Shown: positions 33,691-46,172, counted from the stretch's first letter. The stretch: DNA of 64,000 nucleotides from Bettongia penicillata ogilbyi (GCA_023548195.1 JAJHZJ010000399.1:8127100-8191099); one strand, 5' to 3'. Translations and numbers: made by a program. Notes: generated by a model from the sequence alone, not told the origin.

Positions 33691-36600
33691 ACTCAAGAAA
33701 GGCACAAAAAGGTAAAAGGGAAAAAAACATGCTATTATTAAGGGGAAACTGACTATATTCCTACAAGGAAAGATGATACTTCCAAATTTTGAGAGCTATA
33801 TCTTTATTACAACATTTAGAAGGGGTATAAATAGATAGCATAGGTGTGAATTGACTTAATGTGATGTTAAAAAAAATTAAATTAAGTGGTAAAAAGGGAC
33901 TGTACTGGGAGAATAGGAAAGTATGAGGCAGAAAAGGGTATCATATTGCATGGAGAAGCAAAAAAATCTATTACAGTAGAAGGAAAGAAGGAAGATGAGC
34001 ATTGTTTGAACTTTACTCTCATCAGATTTGGTCAAAGAAGGAATAATATAATCAATTAGGTATAGAAATCTACCCCATAGGAATAGGGGAGAAAGGGGAA
34101 AGAAAAGGTGGATAGAAGGGAGTGAAGAAGTAGTAAGGGAAAAGGGGAAGAAAACAGAGGGGGCTAATAGAAGGAAGGGCAAAGTGAGGCAGGTAGTGAT
34201 CAAAAGCAAAATTCTAATGAGGAGGGAAAGGCAGAAAAGAGAGAAATAAGCATAAACAGAGGGGAAAATAGGATGGAGAGAAAGAGAGACAGTAATTAAA
34301 ACTATAATGTTAATGAGATGAACTCTCCCATAAAACAGAAATAGATAGTAGAATGAATTAAAAACCATAATCCTGCAATATATTGTTTACAAGAAACACA
34401 TTTGAAGCAGAGGGATATACACAGAGTAAAGGTAAAAGACTGGAACAGAATATATTATGGTTCAGCTGAAGTTAGAACAAAAAGCAGGGTTAGCAATCCT
34501 GATCTCAGACAAAGTAAAAATAGATCTAATTTAAAAAGATAAGGAAGGAAACTATAGCCTGCTGAGTGGTACTATAAATAATGATGTAATATCATTACTA
34601 AACATATATTTATCAAGTGGTATAGCATCCATATTCTTAGAGGAGAAGCTAAGGGAGTTACAAGAAGAAACAGACAACAAAATTATACTAGTGAGGGACC
34701 TCAACCTCCCTCTCTCAGAAGTAGATAAATGTAGCCACAAAATAAACAAGAAAGGAGTTAAGGAGTTCAACAGAATTTTAGAAAAGTTAGATATAGTTGA
34801 CCTCTGGAGAAAATTGAATGGGGACAGAAAGAAATATACCTTTTTCTTGAAGGTACATGGCATCTCCACAAAAAAAATGACTACATATTGAGACATAAAA
34901 TTCTCACAGTCCAATGCAGAAAGTCAGAAATACTAAATACATCCTTTTCAGATCATGACACAATAAAAATCACATATAATAAAGGACCAGGGAAAGACAG
35001 ACTAAAAATTAATAGTAAACTAAAAAATCTAATCCTAAAGAATGAGTGGTTCAAACAACAAATCATAGAAACAATAATTGCATCCAAGAGAATGACAATA
35101 ATGAGACAATATATCAAAACTTATGGGATGCAGCAAATGTGAATCTTAGGGAAAGTTTTACATCTCAAAATGCTTACATGAATAAAATGGAGAAAGAAGA
35201 GATCAATGAATTGGGCATGCAACTAAAAAATCTAGTAAAAGAATAAATTTAAAATCCCCAATTCAATATCAAATTAGAAATTCTGAACATCAAAGGAAAG
35301 ACTAATAAAATTAAAATTTAAAAAAACTATTGAATTTATAAATAAAGCTATTATCTGGTTTTATGAAAAAAACAATAAAATAGGTAAACCTTCAGTTAAT
35401 TTGATTTTTAAAAAAAGAAAATCAAATTACCAGCATCAAAAGTGAAAAGGGTGAATTCACCACCAGTTATATTCAACTGTATGCAAATAAATTTGATAAT
35501 CAGTGAAATAGATGAATATTTACAAAAATATAAACTACCCAGATTAACAAAAGAGAAAATAAAATACTTAAATAGCCCCATTTCAGAAAAAGAAATAGAA
35601 CAGTCCATCAATGGACTCCCTAAGAAAAAATCTCCAGAGCAAGATAGATTTACAAGTGAATTCTATCAAGCATTTAAAGAACAACTAATTCTAATATATA
35701 AAATATTTGGGAAAATTGGTGGAGTCCTACTAAATTCTTTTTATGATATGGTGTTGACACATAAACTGAGAAGAGCCAAAACAGAAAGAAAATTAAAGAA
35801 CAATTTCCCTAATGAATATAGATGCAAAAATTATAAATAAAATATTAGCAAAGAGATTATAACAACTTATCTCTAGGATAATACACTATGACCACATAGG
35901 ATTTAAACCAGAAATGCAGGGCTGTTCAATTTTAGGAAAACTATCAGCTTAATTGACCATGTCAACAACAAAACTAACAGAAATGACATGATTATCACAA
36001 TAGATGCAGAAAAAGCATTTGACAAAATACAACACCCATTCCCATTAAAAACACTGTCAAGTATAGGAATAAATGGAATATTCCTTAAAATGATAACTAG
36101 CATCTACCTAAAACCTTCAGTAAGCATTATATGTAATGGAGATAAGCTAGAAGCATTTCCAGTAACATCAGGGGTGAAACAAGGATGTCCATTACCACCA
36201 CTACTATTCAGTGTGGTACTCAAAATGTTAGCTTCAGCAATAAGAAAAAGCAATAAAATAATTGGAATAGGCAAAGAAGAAACAGTCATCACCCTTTGCA
36301 GATGATATGATGGTATACTTAGGGAATCCTAGAGAATCAAGTAAAAAGTACTTGAAATAATAAACAACTTTAGCAAAGTTGCAGGATACAAAATAAACCC
36401 AGTCACTGGCATTCTAATATATTCCTAAGAAAGCCAAACAGCAAGAGAGAAAGAGAAATTCCATTTAAAATTATGGACATTATAAAACATTTGGGAGGCT
36501 ACCTGCCAAAAAAACCAATAAATATGTGAAGAAAATTACAAAATACTTTCCACACAAATAAAGTCAAATCTAAATAATTAGAAAAATATCAGTTGCTCAT

Positions 36601-38009
36601 GGGTAGACTGAGCAAATATAATAAAAATGACAATTCTACTTAAATTACTTATTAAGTGCCATATCAATTAAACTATCAAAAAGTATTTTATAGACCTACA
36701 AAAAAAACAATAATAAAATTCATCTAGAAGAAGAAAAAGTTCCAAGGGAATTAATGAAAAGAAATGCAAGGGAAGATGCCCTAACTGTACCTGATCTTAA
36801 ATTGTATTATAAAGCATCAATAATACTGGCTAAGAAATAGAGTCAGTAGATTGATGGAGTATGCAAAACACAATCGTCAATGACTATAGTAATGTACTAT
36901 TTCATAAATCTATAGCCTCCAGATTCTGGGATAAGAACTCACTACTAAACAAAAACTGCAGGGAAAACTGGAAAATAGTAATAGCAGAAACTAGGCATAG
37001 ACCAACATCTTACACTGTATACCAAGATAAAGCCAAAATGGGTACATGATTTAGATATAAAGGCTGACTCTATAAGCAAACCAGGAGAAGGGAAGGGAAG
37101 AATTTATGACTGAACAAGAGATAAAGAACATTATGAAATGCAAAATGAATAATTTTTTTTTTGAGAGGCATGGTTAGACAATACTTATTCCTTTTTTAAT
37201 TAATTTATTTAACTTTTAACATTCATTTTCACAAAATTTTGGGTTTCAAATTTTCTCCCCATTTGTCCTCTTCCCCCACCCCAAAACACCAAGCATTCTA
37301 ATTGCCCCTATCACCAATCTGCCCTCTCTTCTAACATCCCTCTCTTCCCTTATCCCCATCTTCTCTTTTGTCCTGTAGGGCCAGATAACTTTCTATACCC
37401 CATTACTTGTATTTCTTATTTCCTAGTAGCAAGAACGGTACTCAACAGTTGTTCCTAAAACTTTGAGTTCCAACTACTCTTCATCCCTCCCTCCCCACCC
37501 ATTCCCTTTGGGAAGGCAGGCAATTCAATATAGGCCATATCTGTGTAGTTTTGCAAATGACTTCCATAGTAGCCATGTTGTGTAAGACTAACTATATTTC
37601 CCTCCATCCTATCCTGCCCCCCATTGCTTCTGTTCTCTCTTTGGATCCTGTCCCTCCCCAAGAGTGTTGACTTCTAATTGCTCCCTCCTCCCTCTGCCCT
37701 CTGTTCCATCATCCCCCCCCACCCTGCTTATCTCCTTCTCCCCCACTTTCCTGCATTGTAAGAGAGGTTTTCATACCAAAAAGAGTGTGCATTTTATTCC
37801 TTCCTTTAGTTCAATGTGATGAGAGTAAACTTCAAGTTTTTCTATCACCTCCCCTCTTTTTCCCTCCACTGAAAAGTCTTTTGCTTGCCTCTTTTATGAG
37901 AGATAATTTGCCCCATTCCATTTCACCCTCTCTCCTCCCAATACATTTCTCTCTCACCACTTTATTTCAATTTTTAAAGATATAATCCCATCCTATTCAA
38001 TTCACTCTG

Positions 38010-38012
38010 TGC

Positions 38013-38045
<33 letters not shown>

Positions 38046-38048
38046 GTA
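38010..38048 (+). repeat. TG microsatellite inside HAL1 copy 4
   Basis: Near-perfect TG run with one CG step near its end, at the position of the CA run in the other HAL1 copies (reverse strand). Confidence 0.9.
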
Positions 38049-38182
38049 ATCCCACCAAATACCCAGATACTGAAAAGTTTCAAGAGTTACAAATATTGTC
38101 TTTCCATGTAGGAATGTAAAAAGTTCAACTTTAGTAAGTCCCTTATGACTTCTCTTTGCTATTTACCTGTTCATGCTTCTTT

Positions 38183-39273
38183 TCATTCTTGTGTTTGAAA
38201 GTCAAATTTTCATTTCAGCTCTGGTCTTTTAATCAAGAATGCTTGAAAGTCCTCTATTTCATTGAAACACCATTTTTTCTCCTGAAGTATTATACTTAAT
38301 TTTGCTGGGTAGGTGATTCTTGGTTTTAGTCCTAGTTCCTTTGATTTCTGGAATATCATATTCCATGCCCTTTGATCCCTTAATGTAGAAGCTTCTAGAT
38401 CTTGTGTTATCCTGATTGTATTTCCACAATACTGGAATTGTTTCTTTCTAGCTGCTTGCAATATTTTCCCCTTGAGCTGGGAGTTCTGCAATTTGGCCAC
38501 AATGCTCCTAGGAGTTTCTCTTTTTGGATCTCTTTCAGGTGGTGATTGGTGGATTCCTTGAATACTTATTTTGCCCTCTGGTTCTAGAATCTCAGGGCAG
38601 TTTTCCTTGATAATTTCATGAAAGATGATGTCTAGGGTCCTTTTTTGATCATGGCTTTCAGGTAGTCCCATAATTTTTAAATTGTCTCTCCTGAATCTAT
38701 TTTCCATGTCAGTTGTTTTTCCAATGAGATATTTCACATTCTCTTCCATTTTTTCATTCTTTTGGTTTTGTTTTATGATTTCTTGGTTTCTCAGAAAGTC
38801 ATTAGCCTCTATCTGTTCCATTCTAATTTTGAAAGAACTATTTTTTTCAGTGAACTTTTGTACCTCCTTTTCCATTTGGCTAATTCTGCTTTTGAAAGTA
38901 TTCTTCTCCTCATTGGCTTTTTGAACTTCTTTTGCCAGTTGAGTGAGCCTATTTTTCAAGGTGTTATTTTCTTCAGTATTTTTTGGGTCTCCTTTAGAAA
39001 GGTGTTGACCCACTTTTCATGCTTTTCTTGCATCTCTCTCATTTCTCTTCCCAGTTTTTCCTCCACCTCTCTAACTTGATTTTCAAAATCCTTTCCATGG
39101 CCTGAGTCAATTGAATATTTATTTTGGATGTTTGGGATATAGAAGCCTTGACTTCTATGTCTTTCCCTGATGGTCAGCATTGTTCTTCCTCATCAGAAAG
39201 GATGGGAGGAGATATCTGTTCACCAAGAAAGCAACCTTCTGTGGTTTTATTTTTTTTTCCCTTTTCTGGGCAT
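38183..39273 (-). pseudogene. HAL1 copy 4 ORF1, frameshifted
   Basis: The start ATG is at 39273-39271 (MPRKGK). An A-run of nine instead of eight shifts the frame at codon 7-9 and brings a stop; a 10-base deletion near 39090 ('catggaaaggat', lacking the GAGCTCAAAA of relatives) and another shift near 39000 break the coiled-coil start. From 39013 down the frame is open for 267 codons with coiled coil, RRDNLKIMGLPE, and C-terminal domain to KRPELK, where AGA has become TGA eight codons early. The codon that is TGA in copies 1 and 5 is CAA here (DQR). Confidence 0.85.
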
Positions 39274-41092
39274 TTTTCCAGCCAGTTACTTGACTTCTGA
39301 GTTTCCTCTCCACACCCACCTCACCTCCAGGTCTACCCAGCTAGTACTTGGGGGCTGAGCCTCAAATGCTGCTTCCCAGCCTCAGAGCTTTCAGCAGGGA
39401 TGGGGCTGCTATTCAGTGTGAGATTAAGTTCAGGTGCTCAGGTGGGAGCAGGGACACCACACAGGGCTCAGTTCCCTCAGGGGGTTTATGCAGAAATCTT
39501 CAACAATGGACCTGAGCTCCTGTGTGCTTTGGGAGCTCCTGTCTGCTGCTGCCTTCGCTGCTGCCTCCCGCGGGGACCTGAGTTATGGAGACACCCTGCT
39601 CCCCTCTCGGCAAGCTGAAAAGACCTTTGACGCCTGTGGGTGGAGGGACCTGTGGGGCTGCTGGAGATTCTGTCCCTGAAGCCTGCTCAGATCTGCTCCT
39701 CTCGGTGCTGTGCAGCCAAGGCAGGGCTGGGCTCTGCTGCGGGTCCAGTGTGCGATAGACCTTTCATGTCAGTTTTTTAGGTCTCTCTGGGACAGAAATC
39801 TCCTCCACTCCATTGCTCTGTGGCTTCTGCTGCTCCAGAATTTGTTGGGAGTTCTTCTTTACAGGCATTTTATGGGCTGTGGGTTAGGAGCTAGCATATG
39901 TGTATCTTTCTACTCTGCCACCTTGACTCCTCCCAAAATGGATAATTTTGATTACATTAAATTAAAAAGCTTTTGCACAAAACCAATGGAACCAAGAATA
40001 GAAGGGAAGCAGAAAGCTAGAAAACAATTTTTACAGTCAATGTCTCTGATAAAGTCCTCATTTCTAAAATACAGACAGAACTGTACAAGAATACAAGTCA
40101 TTCCCCAATTGATAGTCAAAGGATATGAATAAGCAATTTTCAGAGGAAGAAATTAAAGCTATCTATAGTCATGAAAAGAATGCTCTAAATTACTATTGAT
40201 TAGAGAAGCACAAATCAAAACAATTACTGAGGAACCACATCACACCTATCAGATTGACTAGCATTACAAAAAAGAAAAATGATAAATGTTAAAGAAGATG
40301 TAGGAAAATTAAAACACTAATGTGTTGTTGGTAGAGTTGTGTACTGATCCAGCCATTCTGGAGAGCAATTTGGAACTATTCCCAAAGGGCTATAAAAATG
40401 TGCGTACCCTTTAACCTAGCATCTGTATCCCAAAGAGATCATAAAAACAGGAAAAGAACCCACATGTTCAAAAATTATTTATATCAGCTCTTTTTGTGGT
40501 GGCTAAGAACTGGAAATCGAGAGGATGCCCATCAATTAGAGAATGGCTGAGCAAGTTGTGGTATATGAACGTAATGGAATATTATCATGCTGAAAGAAAA
40601 GATAAGCAGGGGGACTTCAGAAAAACCTGGAAAGACTGATGCTAAGTGAAATGAATAGAACCAAGAGAACATTGTACACAGTAACAGCCACATTGTGCAG
40701 TTTGGCTGTCAGCAATACAAAGATCTAAGACAACTCCAAAATATACATGATGGAAAATGCTGTCCACATTCAGAGAAAGAGCTCTGGAGTCTGAATGCAG
40801 ATGGATGCATACTATTTGGTTTCTTTTTCTTTTGTTTTGTTTTGTTTCTTCTTTCTTGCAGTTCCTCCCATTAGTTCTAACTCTTCTTTACATCATGACT
40901 AATATGAAAATAAGTTTAATATGAATGTAAAAGCAGAGCCTATATCAGGTTGCATGCCATTTTGGAGAGGGAGGAAGGAAGAAAGAGGGAGAAAATTTAA
41001 AATTCAAAATCTTATGGAAGTGAATTTTGAAAACTAAAAATAAATTAATTAGTTATATTAAAAAAGAAACAGAAAAAAGAGTTTTATTACAG

Positions 41093-41354
41093 CTTTATTA
41101 CCCTATGTGATTCTTTCCTACATCTTCCATAAATCCTCTATAGAAGACAATAAGTCTTTTTAGTAATTTACTGCAGCTTTGGGGCTTATATTTTTTTCTC
41201 TTGCTCTTCCTATAAGACCAGCTCACCAACTTTTGATATAGTTTGTTTCCTGAACAATATCCTTTATTTCACCTCTCATGTGCAACTCATTCTTGGAAAC
41301 AGACCCTGGTTGACTTACACCCAACATAGTGCTCTTTGAACCACTCACAATCTC
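41093..41354. other. Unrecognised sequence right of the L1
   Basis: Continues the sequence left of 31901. No feature recognised. Confidence 0.4.
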
Positions 41355-41480
41355 TCTTTAAATAGAGCATAGCTCCTTGAAGGCAAGGATTGTTTCATTT
41401 TCATCTTGGCATCTCCAGTGCCCAGATCAGTGTCAGATTCATGATGAATGCTTAATAAATTATGATTGATTGGCTGATCC
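41355..41480 (+). repeat. L2 3' end
   Basis: 'agctccttgaaggcaaggat', 'catctccagtgcccagatca' and 'atgaatgcttaataaattat'. Confidence 0.85.
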
Positions 41481-41484
41481 TTTA

Positions 41485-41625
41485 AAGAGTCTCAGTCAAG
41501 AAGCATTTACTTAGTGTCTACTCTGTGCCAAAGTACTGTACTAAGTGCAGAGGATATACAAAGGAAGGCAGAAGACAGTCCCTGATCTCAAAGAGCTCAC
41601 GGTCTAATGGGGAAAAGATTTTAGG
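41485..41625 (+). repeat. THER/MAR-type SINE
   Basis: 'aagcatttacttagtgtcta', 'ctaagtgcagaggatataca' and 'ctgatctcaaagagctcacg' in order. Confidence 0.8.
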
Positions 41626-42190
41626 AAAAGATTACACATTATTCTCACCCAGTTAGCATTATTTCTACCTATATAGCATTACTAGAAGAACATGGATATT
41701 TTTGAAAGCTCAGTTTTTACTTCAAGGATCATCCTAGGATTGTCAAAAGTACTGAGCGATTTCCCAAATGTAGTTATAACCTGCCCTCTTCCTCAATAGT
41801 CTAGACACCAGGCATTCTTCAATGATTTTGTTTTTTCCTGGGTGTTGTATTAGGCTCATTTCTTTTGAATGCTCATGGATCTCATTGAACAAGCTCTGTG
41901 ACGTGTGTTCAGCACAAGGTCATTGGCAAATGGGAGCATCTAGAGGCTCTCATCATGCATCTATCTTCCATTTCTATCCCATCCAGGATATTCTTAATGA
42001 CACTGGAGAACTTCTTATTTCATGTCTTACTTGGCATTGATAATTAGAAGGCCTTTGATCAAAGTTATCTTAGTTGTTAAATCTAATCAGGGATTCCAGT
42101 ATGTCTTAACATATTCATAGAACTGGCCTTGTTGGAGGAGAATCTTTAAGGAAAAGGTGCTTAACGAGTTACATGAATAGGTTTTTAAAA
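41626..42190. other. Unrecognised; possible antisense LINE-like piece at 41820-42120
   Basis: The block from 'gctcatggatctcattgaac' to 'tctaatcagggattccagta' has the look of an old antisense LINE, but no conserved RT motif can be read. Confidence 0.3.
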
Positions 42191-42194
42191 AATA

Positions 42195-42345
42195 TTTCAA
42201 TGACTGCATTTCAATATAATTGGTTTCCTTTGTAATGTGATGTCTTTTATTTTATTGATTTTAAAATGTTATTCTAAGAAAGGGTCGAGAGGCTTCCCCA
42301 GACTGTCCAAGGGGTCTAGAACACAAAACAGGGTTAGGAGCACTT
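42195..42345 (+). repeat. Unnamed interspersed repeat, copy b
   Basis: 'tttcaatataattggtttcc', 'aaatgttattctaagaaagg' and 'aggcttccccagactgtcca' match copies a (31065) and c (50175). Confidence 0.65.
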
Positions 42346-42849
42346 GATTTAAGAGCATATTTTTGCCACTAAGACAAATTTGTTTAATTAACCGAGTCAC
42401 CATGGTAGGGGTTTGTATTCCCTGTAACTTTCAGTCCATTTTGTTAAAAGATGCTGAGTGTACAAACAGGGCTGGGAGGGGGTAAAGGTGGGGAGAGAGA
42501 AGCATCAAAAAATAATTCTAAGGCTTTTATAGTCAATTATTTTAATCATTCCACTGTAGAGACAAGAATGAAGGTAAAAGACATTGCCAAGCTATCTTTT
42601 ATTGATAGAAACAGTCATACGGATTATATCTCTCCTACAAGCCAGAAAGAGTGAAAAATTAGCCTTAGTGACAGGCTGGGTGACAGGCAGCTAAGCTGAG
42701 AGCTGCTGCAATAGCTGCCATCGCTGCCCAACTGCAGCCTTTGCTGAGTATCCTAACTTACAGTTGTCACTGCTTTTCTCCCTCATCCCCTGGGCCTGTG
42801 AGGTCTGAGTGTAAATGAACAATATGCTGTTAATAGGTTTCCTTGTCAT
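42346..42849. other. No recognised element
   Basis: GC content rises around 42660-42800, but no gene or repeat is recognised. Confidence 0.4.
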
Positions 42850-42995
42850 ATCCTTGTATATAGCTTTGCAAACATCTGTTTGCATATTATCTCCCCCATT
42901 ACTGTGAGCTCCTTGAGGGCAGGGACCATCTTTTGCCTCTTTTTGTATCCACAGTGGTTACTACAGTGCTTGGTTATTGATTGATTGATTAGGTA
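42850..42995 (+). repeat. L2 3' end
   Basis: 'ttatctcccccattactgtg', 'agctccttgagggcagggac' and an ATTG-rich tail. Confidence 0.85.
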
Positions 42996-43175
42996 CCAAG
43001 AAGTGCCAATGCATGACAGCTCAGGATGCTTTGAGGCTAAAAGAGAGGATAAGTGTAAGAGGGTATGTGACTTGGGAGGGGGTGTGTTTGAGAGGAAAAT
43101 GAATTGGATAGAATAAACTATGCTTTGGTGTAAATCTCTGACAGAAAATCAAATGAGATAATTATGTAAACTACT

Positions 43176-43400
43176 TGGTTATTCAGTCATGTCTGATTCT
43201 ACATGATCCCATGGACTTTATCTATGGGGTTTTCTTGGCAAAAATAGTAGAATGGTTTATGTCTCCATTTTACAGATGAGACACTGAGGAAAATAGGGAT
43301 TAAGTTATCCACAGGCACACAATTAATAAGTACCTGAGACCACATTTGAACTCAGAACTTTCTGACTCCAAGACGAGCACTGTACACTGCACCATCAAAC
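43176..43400 (-). repeat. Composite tRNA/MIR SINE, antisense (first of two)
   Basis: 'ttcagtcatgtctgattcta', 'ggggttttcttggcaaaaat', 'ttttacagatgagacactga' and 'tttgaactcagaactttctg' in reverse SINE1 order. Confidence 0.8.
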
Positions 43401-43404
43401 TGAT

Positions 43405-43627
43405 CTTATGTCATTTAGTCATGTCTGATTCTTTGTGACCCTGTGGTCCCCGCTCCATGGGGTTTTCTTGGTAAAGATACTAGTGATTTACCATTCCTTC
43501 TCTAGTAGTAGAGGTTAAATTTCTTGGCCAAGGTCACACAGCTAGGAAGTTTCTGAGACTGGATGTGAACCCAGATCTTCCTGACTCTAAACCCAATGCT
43601 CTATCCACTGGGTCATCTGGCTGCCTC
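43405..43627 (-). repeat. Composite tRNA/MIR SINE, antisense (second of two)
   Basis: 'tttagtcatgtctgattctt', 'ggggttttcttggtaaagat', 'aggtcacacagctaggaagt' and 'ctatccactgggtcatctgg'. Same orientation as the unit before it. Confidence 0.85.
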
Positions 43628-43690
43628 TGTAAAACACTAGGCAAACCTTAAAGCATAACATAAATGCCAGTTATTGTTATTATTAGCATA

Positions 43691-44724
43691 TGAATAGAAG
43701 TGGGTAGAATTGTCTCAGAAGAGGAAAGAAGCAAGGATTAGGTGGAAGATATGACTCATAAGGACTTTGTTGTAATTTAAATATTGGCAGAGAGAGAGGA
43801 GCAAGTCAAAGGGCACAGCCATCCAGGCGATTGGTAAAACCTCAGATTGAGTTCCCAGAAGACTTAAGTGTTATTGATACTAAATTATGTGAATTAGGAA
43901 GCAGAATCTTACCAGAGGCTCAAGAAAAAATCTGGGTACAGTTCTGCCTGGCAGCTTTAAAAATGTAAAAATGTGCCTATTGGGATCCCTACTCTAAATT
44001 GCTGAGTAAAATGAAAGCAGGCTTAAAAGACTCCAGCTCCTTCCATGACCTGGGGAACATCTAACCATAGATTTAATCTGAACTCATATTAAGTGGAGTA
44101 CAGTGGGAGAAGTGTTAAGGTTAGAAGAGAAACTTGTTGAATAGGGACAGGAATTAAACACTGGACTGTGATTTCATTGATATAGTGCAAGTGGTGACAA
44201 ATTTATATAGAAAGAGGGGCTAGTTAAGCCATACATAACGATCGCTGCAGGGGCACATTGACTTAGAAAACTACATATTAACATTATCTACATCATATTG
44301 TATTTTTAATCTATTTTGTAAATTATCTCCCAGTTACATTTTAATCTGGGCAAACTCAGGAGTGTTACAGGCCACCCACAGGCTGCTGGTTCAACACCTC
44401 TACATGGGGAATTACTAGGTGAGGAAATTTCCTTTATTTATATAAGTAGGCACCTTCTGTGCAACTTAAATGATTAGGGAGTCCCACAGGGTACTGAGGT
44501 GAATTTAAAAACATGGCCCAAGAAAAATGTGTCAAAAATATACCAACATACATACAAAAATATATGTGGAAGATTGCTTCTAAATGTATTAAATAACTGA
44601 TTTCTTTTTTAAAAAAAAAAAAAAGAAATTTTGGGCTAGCTTTGTGATTTCATTGGCCAAAAAATTCCACATTCCCTCTATTCATATAGATATTCTCTCT
44701 ATTCATATAGATAAGCACCTGCTC
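43691..44724. other. Mostly unrecognised; short 21-bp tandem duplication at 44676-44717
   Basis: About 1 kb without a named repeat. 'ctctattcatatagata' occurs twice, 21 bp apart, at the right end. No gene recognised. Confidence 0.4.
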
Positions 44725-44848
44725 TCCAATCTAACATCGGCACAGAGACAGAAGGACTTGCTCAGAGACACACAGCCAGAGGAGGAAGTGGAATCCAGAC
44801 TTTCAGACTCTGAGGCATACTCTATGAACCACTGCAAGGCTGTCTCTT
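44725..44848 (-). repeat. MIR-like fragment, antisense
   Basis: 'gaaggacttgctcagagaca' and 'cacacagccagaggaggaag' then 'tttcagactctgaggcatac'. Confidence 0.65.
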
Positions 44849-44849
44849 C

Positions 44850-44990
44850 AATTGTTGAAGCCTGGGTTCAAATCCCAGGTCTGATGCTCACTACTGACAG
44901 GACTTTGTACTTAACCTCTCTAGGTTTTCTCATCTATAAATGGTCTTGGATTATATGATCTCTTTCAACTCTGGGGATATAATCTTTTGA
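44850..44990 (+). repeat. MIR-like fragment
   Basis: 'gggttcaaatcccaggtctg', 'ttctcatctataaatggtct' and 'tatgatctctttcaactctg'. Faces the antisense MIR beside it. Confidence 0.65.
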
Positions 44991-45529
44991 TTCTAAAATC
45001 TGTGTTGAAATCCTGTCAAAGAAAAGACAAAGGCTATAAAATGAAAAGATGAGAGATGAAATGATGAACCTCACTAGTAGGCAACCGAGTTCCTTTGGGA
45101 CAAAAAATAAATAAATTCCAGTTAATTCAGATTTCCTGAAACAAGCTTCAAAGACAGAAATAATATGACAGTAAATGTCCCAGTCAGAGTGAAGTCATCA
45201 AGAAAGCCAAATATAGTCCACATTTAGGGGAAATGATGGGGGTGGGGGGGAACCAATGCTTAACCTTGTGGCATGGACCTGTATTTTATAACAGAAATTG
45301 AGCAAATCCAATCACTATAATCTGGTGATTCATTTAAGTCAAAGAATGCAGAATTATTATCCACAGGTATCTACAGAAGGCATTGTTGTTGTCAAGAATA
45401 ATAAAGTGATTGAGTATCTCCTGTGGATGAGGCATCCAATTTGCCTTTAGAATTGGCCCCACCTTCCTTGAATTTATTCATGCTATTCTATTTGACCTTT
45501 TATCTACATTTACCATATTCTAGCTGTAG
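44991..45529. other. No recognised element
   Basis: No repeat or coding region recognised; short G8 and A runs only. Confidence 0.4.
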
Positions 45530-45645
45530 TTTTTTGTCTTATGCCCTTATGACATTATAAGCTCCATTAAGGTTGAGACTGTCATTTTTTTTTCATCTTT
45601 TTACCCCGCCCCAGAGATAGTTTAATGTCCTTCTTAAAGGAGGTA
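45530..45645 (+). repeat. L2 fragment (decayed)
   Basis: 'cattataagctccattaagg' and 'catctttttaccccgcccca' resemble the L2 3' end. Confidence 0.5.
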
Positions 45646-45817
45646 CACAATTTAATTTCGGTGCATCATAGACATAAAAACACAGTCCTTGAAAGCAAGT
45701 TCCTGTGTTCTACTACAGTTTTCCAGTCTGGTACAATGTTCTTATCATGGAAGGCATAGGGTATATTTGAAAGTGTCCAGGCTTGGAAGGAAGACAGAAA
45801 AAAAAAAACCACAAGCA

Positions 45818-46052
45818 TTTATCAAGTACCTACTATGTGCCAGGCACTGTGCTTAGCACTCCACAAATATTTTCATTTAACAACCCCTTGGAGGTAGGTG
45901 CTAATGATAATCTCCATTTTACACTTGAGGAAACTGAGGCCCAGAGAAAGTAAATAATCTGCCCAATGTCACAAAGCTATCTGAATCAGCAAGGTATTTG
46001 TATTGAAATACAAATGTCTGACTCCAAATTCATTACTCCATCATGCCTGGGT
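45818..46052 (-). repeat. MIR/THER-type SINE, antisense
   Basis: 'catttatcaagtacctacta', 'tgtgccaggcactgtgctta', 'acttgaggaaactgaggccc' and 'gtctgactccaaattcatta'. Confidence 0.8.
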
Positions 46053-46054
46053 TT

Positions 46055-46172
46055 GAACCCTGCCTGATCTATATAAGGCAAGTCACTTTTATGGGCCTCA
46101 GTTGTTTCATCTGCAAAACGAGGAGAGAGTACTAGATGTTCTCTAAGGTGCCTTCCAACTTAAAATCCTACA
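46055..46172 (+). repeat. MIR-like fragment
   Basis: 'ctgggtttgaaccctgcctg', 'ggcaagtcacttttatgggc' and 'ttctctaaggtgccttccaa'. Confidence 0.75.

Larger units (their letters stand above)
37157..39934 (-). mobile_element. HAL1 copy 4, full length, antisense inside the L1, with short 3' transduction
   Basis: TSD of 15 bp with one mismatch: 'aaaatgaataatttt' (37142-37156) and 'aaaatggataatttt' (39935-39949). The 5' end at 39934 reads GGGAGGAGTCAAGGTGGC on the element strand. The 3' end has two A tracts, an inner one at 37192-37197 and an outer one merging with the TSD to 37162, with 29 bp (37163-37191) of non-HAL1 sequence between them. Confidence 0.92.
34330..40640 (+). pseudogene. L1 ORF2 (endonuclease + reverse transcriptase), decayed and split
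   Basis: ORF2 nicks target DNA and reverse-transcribes the element RNA. Islands in several frames keep the L1 order. In the endonuclease, DNKIILVRDLNLPLSEVDK (near 34675-34735) has RDLN where active L1s have GDFN. In the [24 protein letters not shown] (near 35580) is followed by MIITIDAEKAFDKIQHPF (35988) with the motif A aspartate, VTSGVKQGCPLPPLLF (near 36160), and a FADD catalytic box at about 36294-36308, one frame off. HAL1 copy 4 interrupts at 37157-39934; the C-terminal part resumes at 39935 with lysine-rich codons and runs to about 40640. Many stops. Confidence 0.82.
31917..41076 (+). mobile_element. Full-length decayed L1 with 16-bp TSD, split by HAL1 copy 4
   Basis: TSD 'aagagttttattacag' lies at 31901-31916 and 41077-41092, so both ends are original. 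Net length without HAL1 copy 4 is about 6.4 kb. The 5' end has a 'ctaagatggtgg' YY1-like motif at about 31930; the 5' UTR runs to about 32636, ORF1 to about 33690, ORF2 from about 34330 to 40640, then a 3' UTR and A-rich end. Confidence 0.92.
43150..43690 (+). repeat. MIR 3' part split by two SINEs
   Basis: 'aaatgagataattatgtaaa' at the left is continued at the right by 'ggcaaaccttaaagcataac' and 'ttattgttattattag'. The break carries an imperfect duplication, 'tgtaaactact' (43165-43175) and 'tgtaaaacact' (43628-43638). Confidence 0.65.

Noticed and set aside
33877..34368. 163-codon minus-strand ORF rich in Phe/Leu/Ser
   Set aside because: Antisense to the purine-rich spacer between ORF1 and ORF2 of the old L1; purine-rich DNA gives long reverse ORFs.
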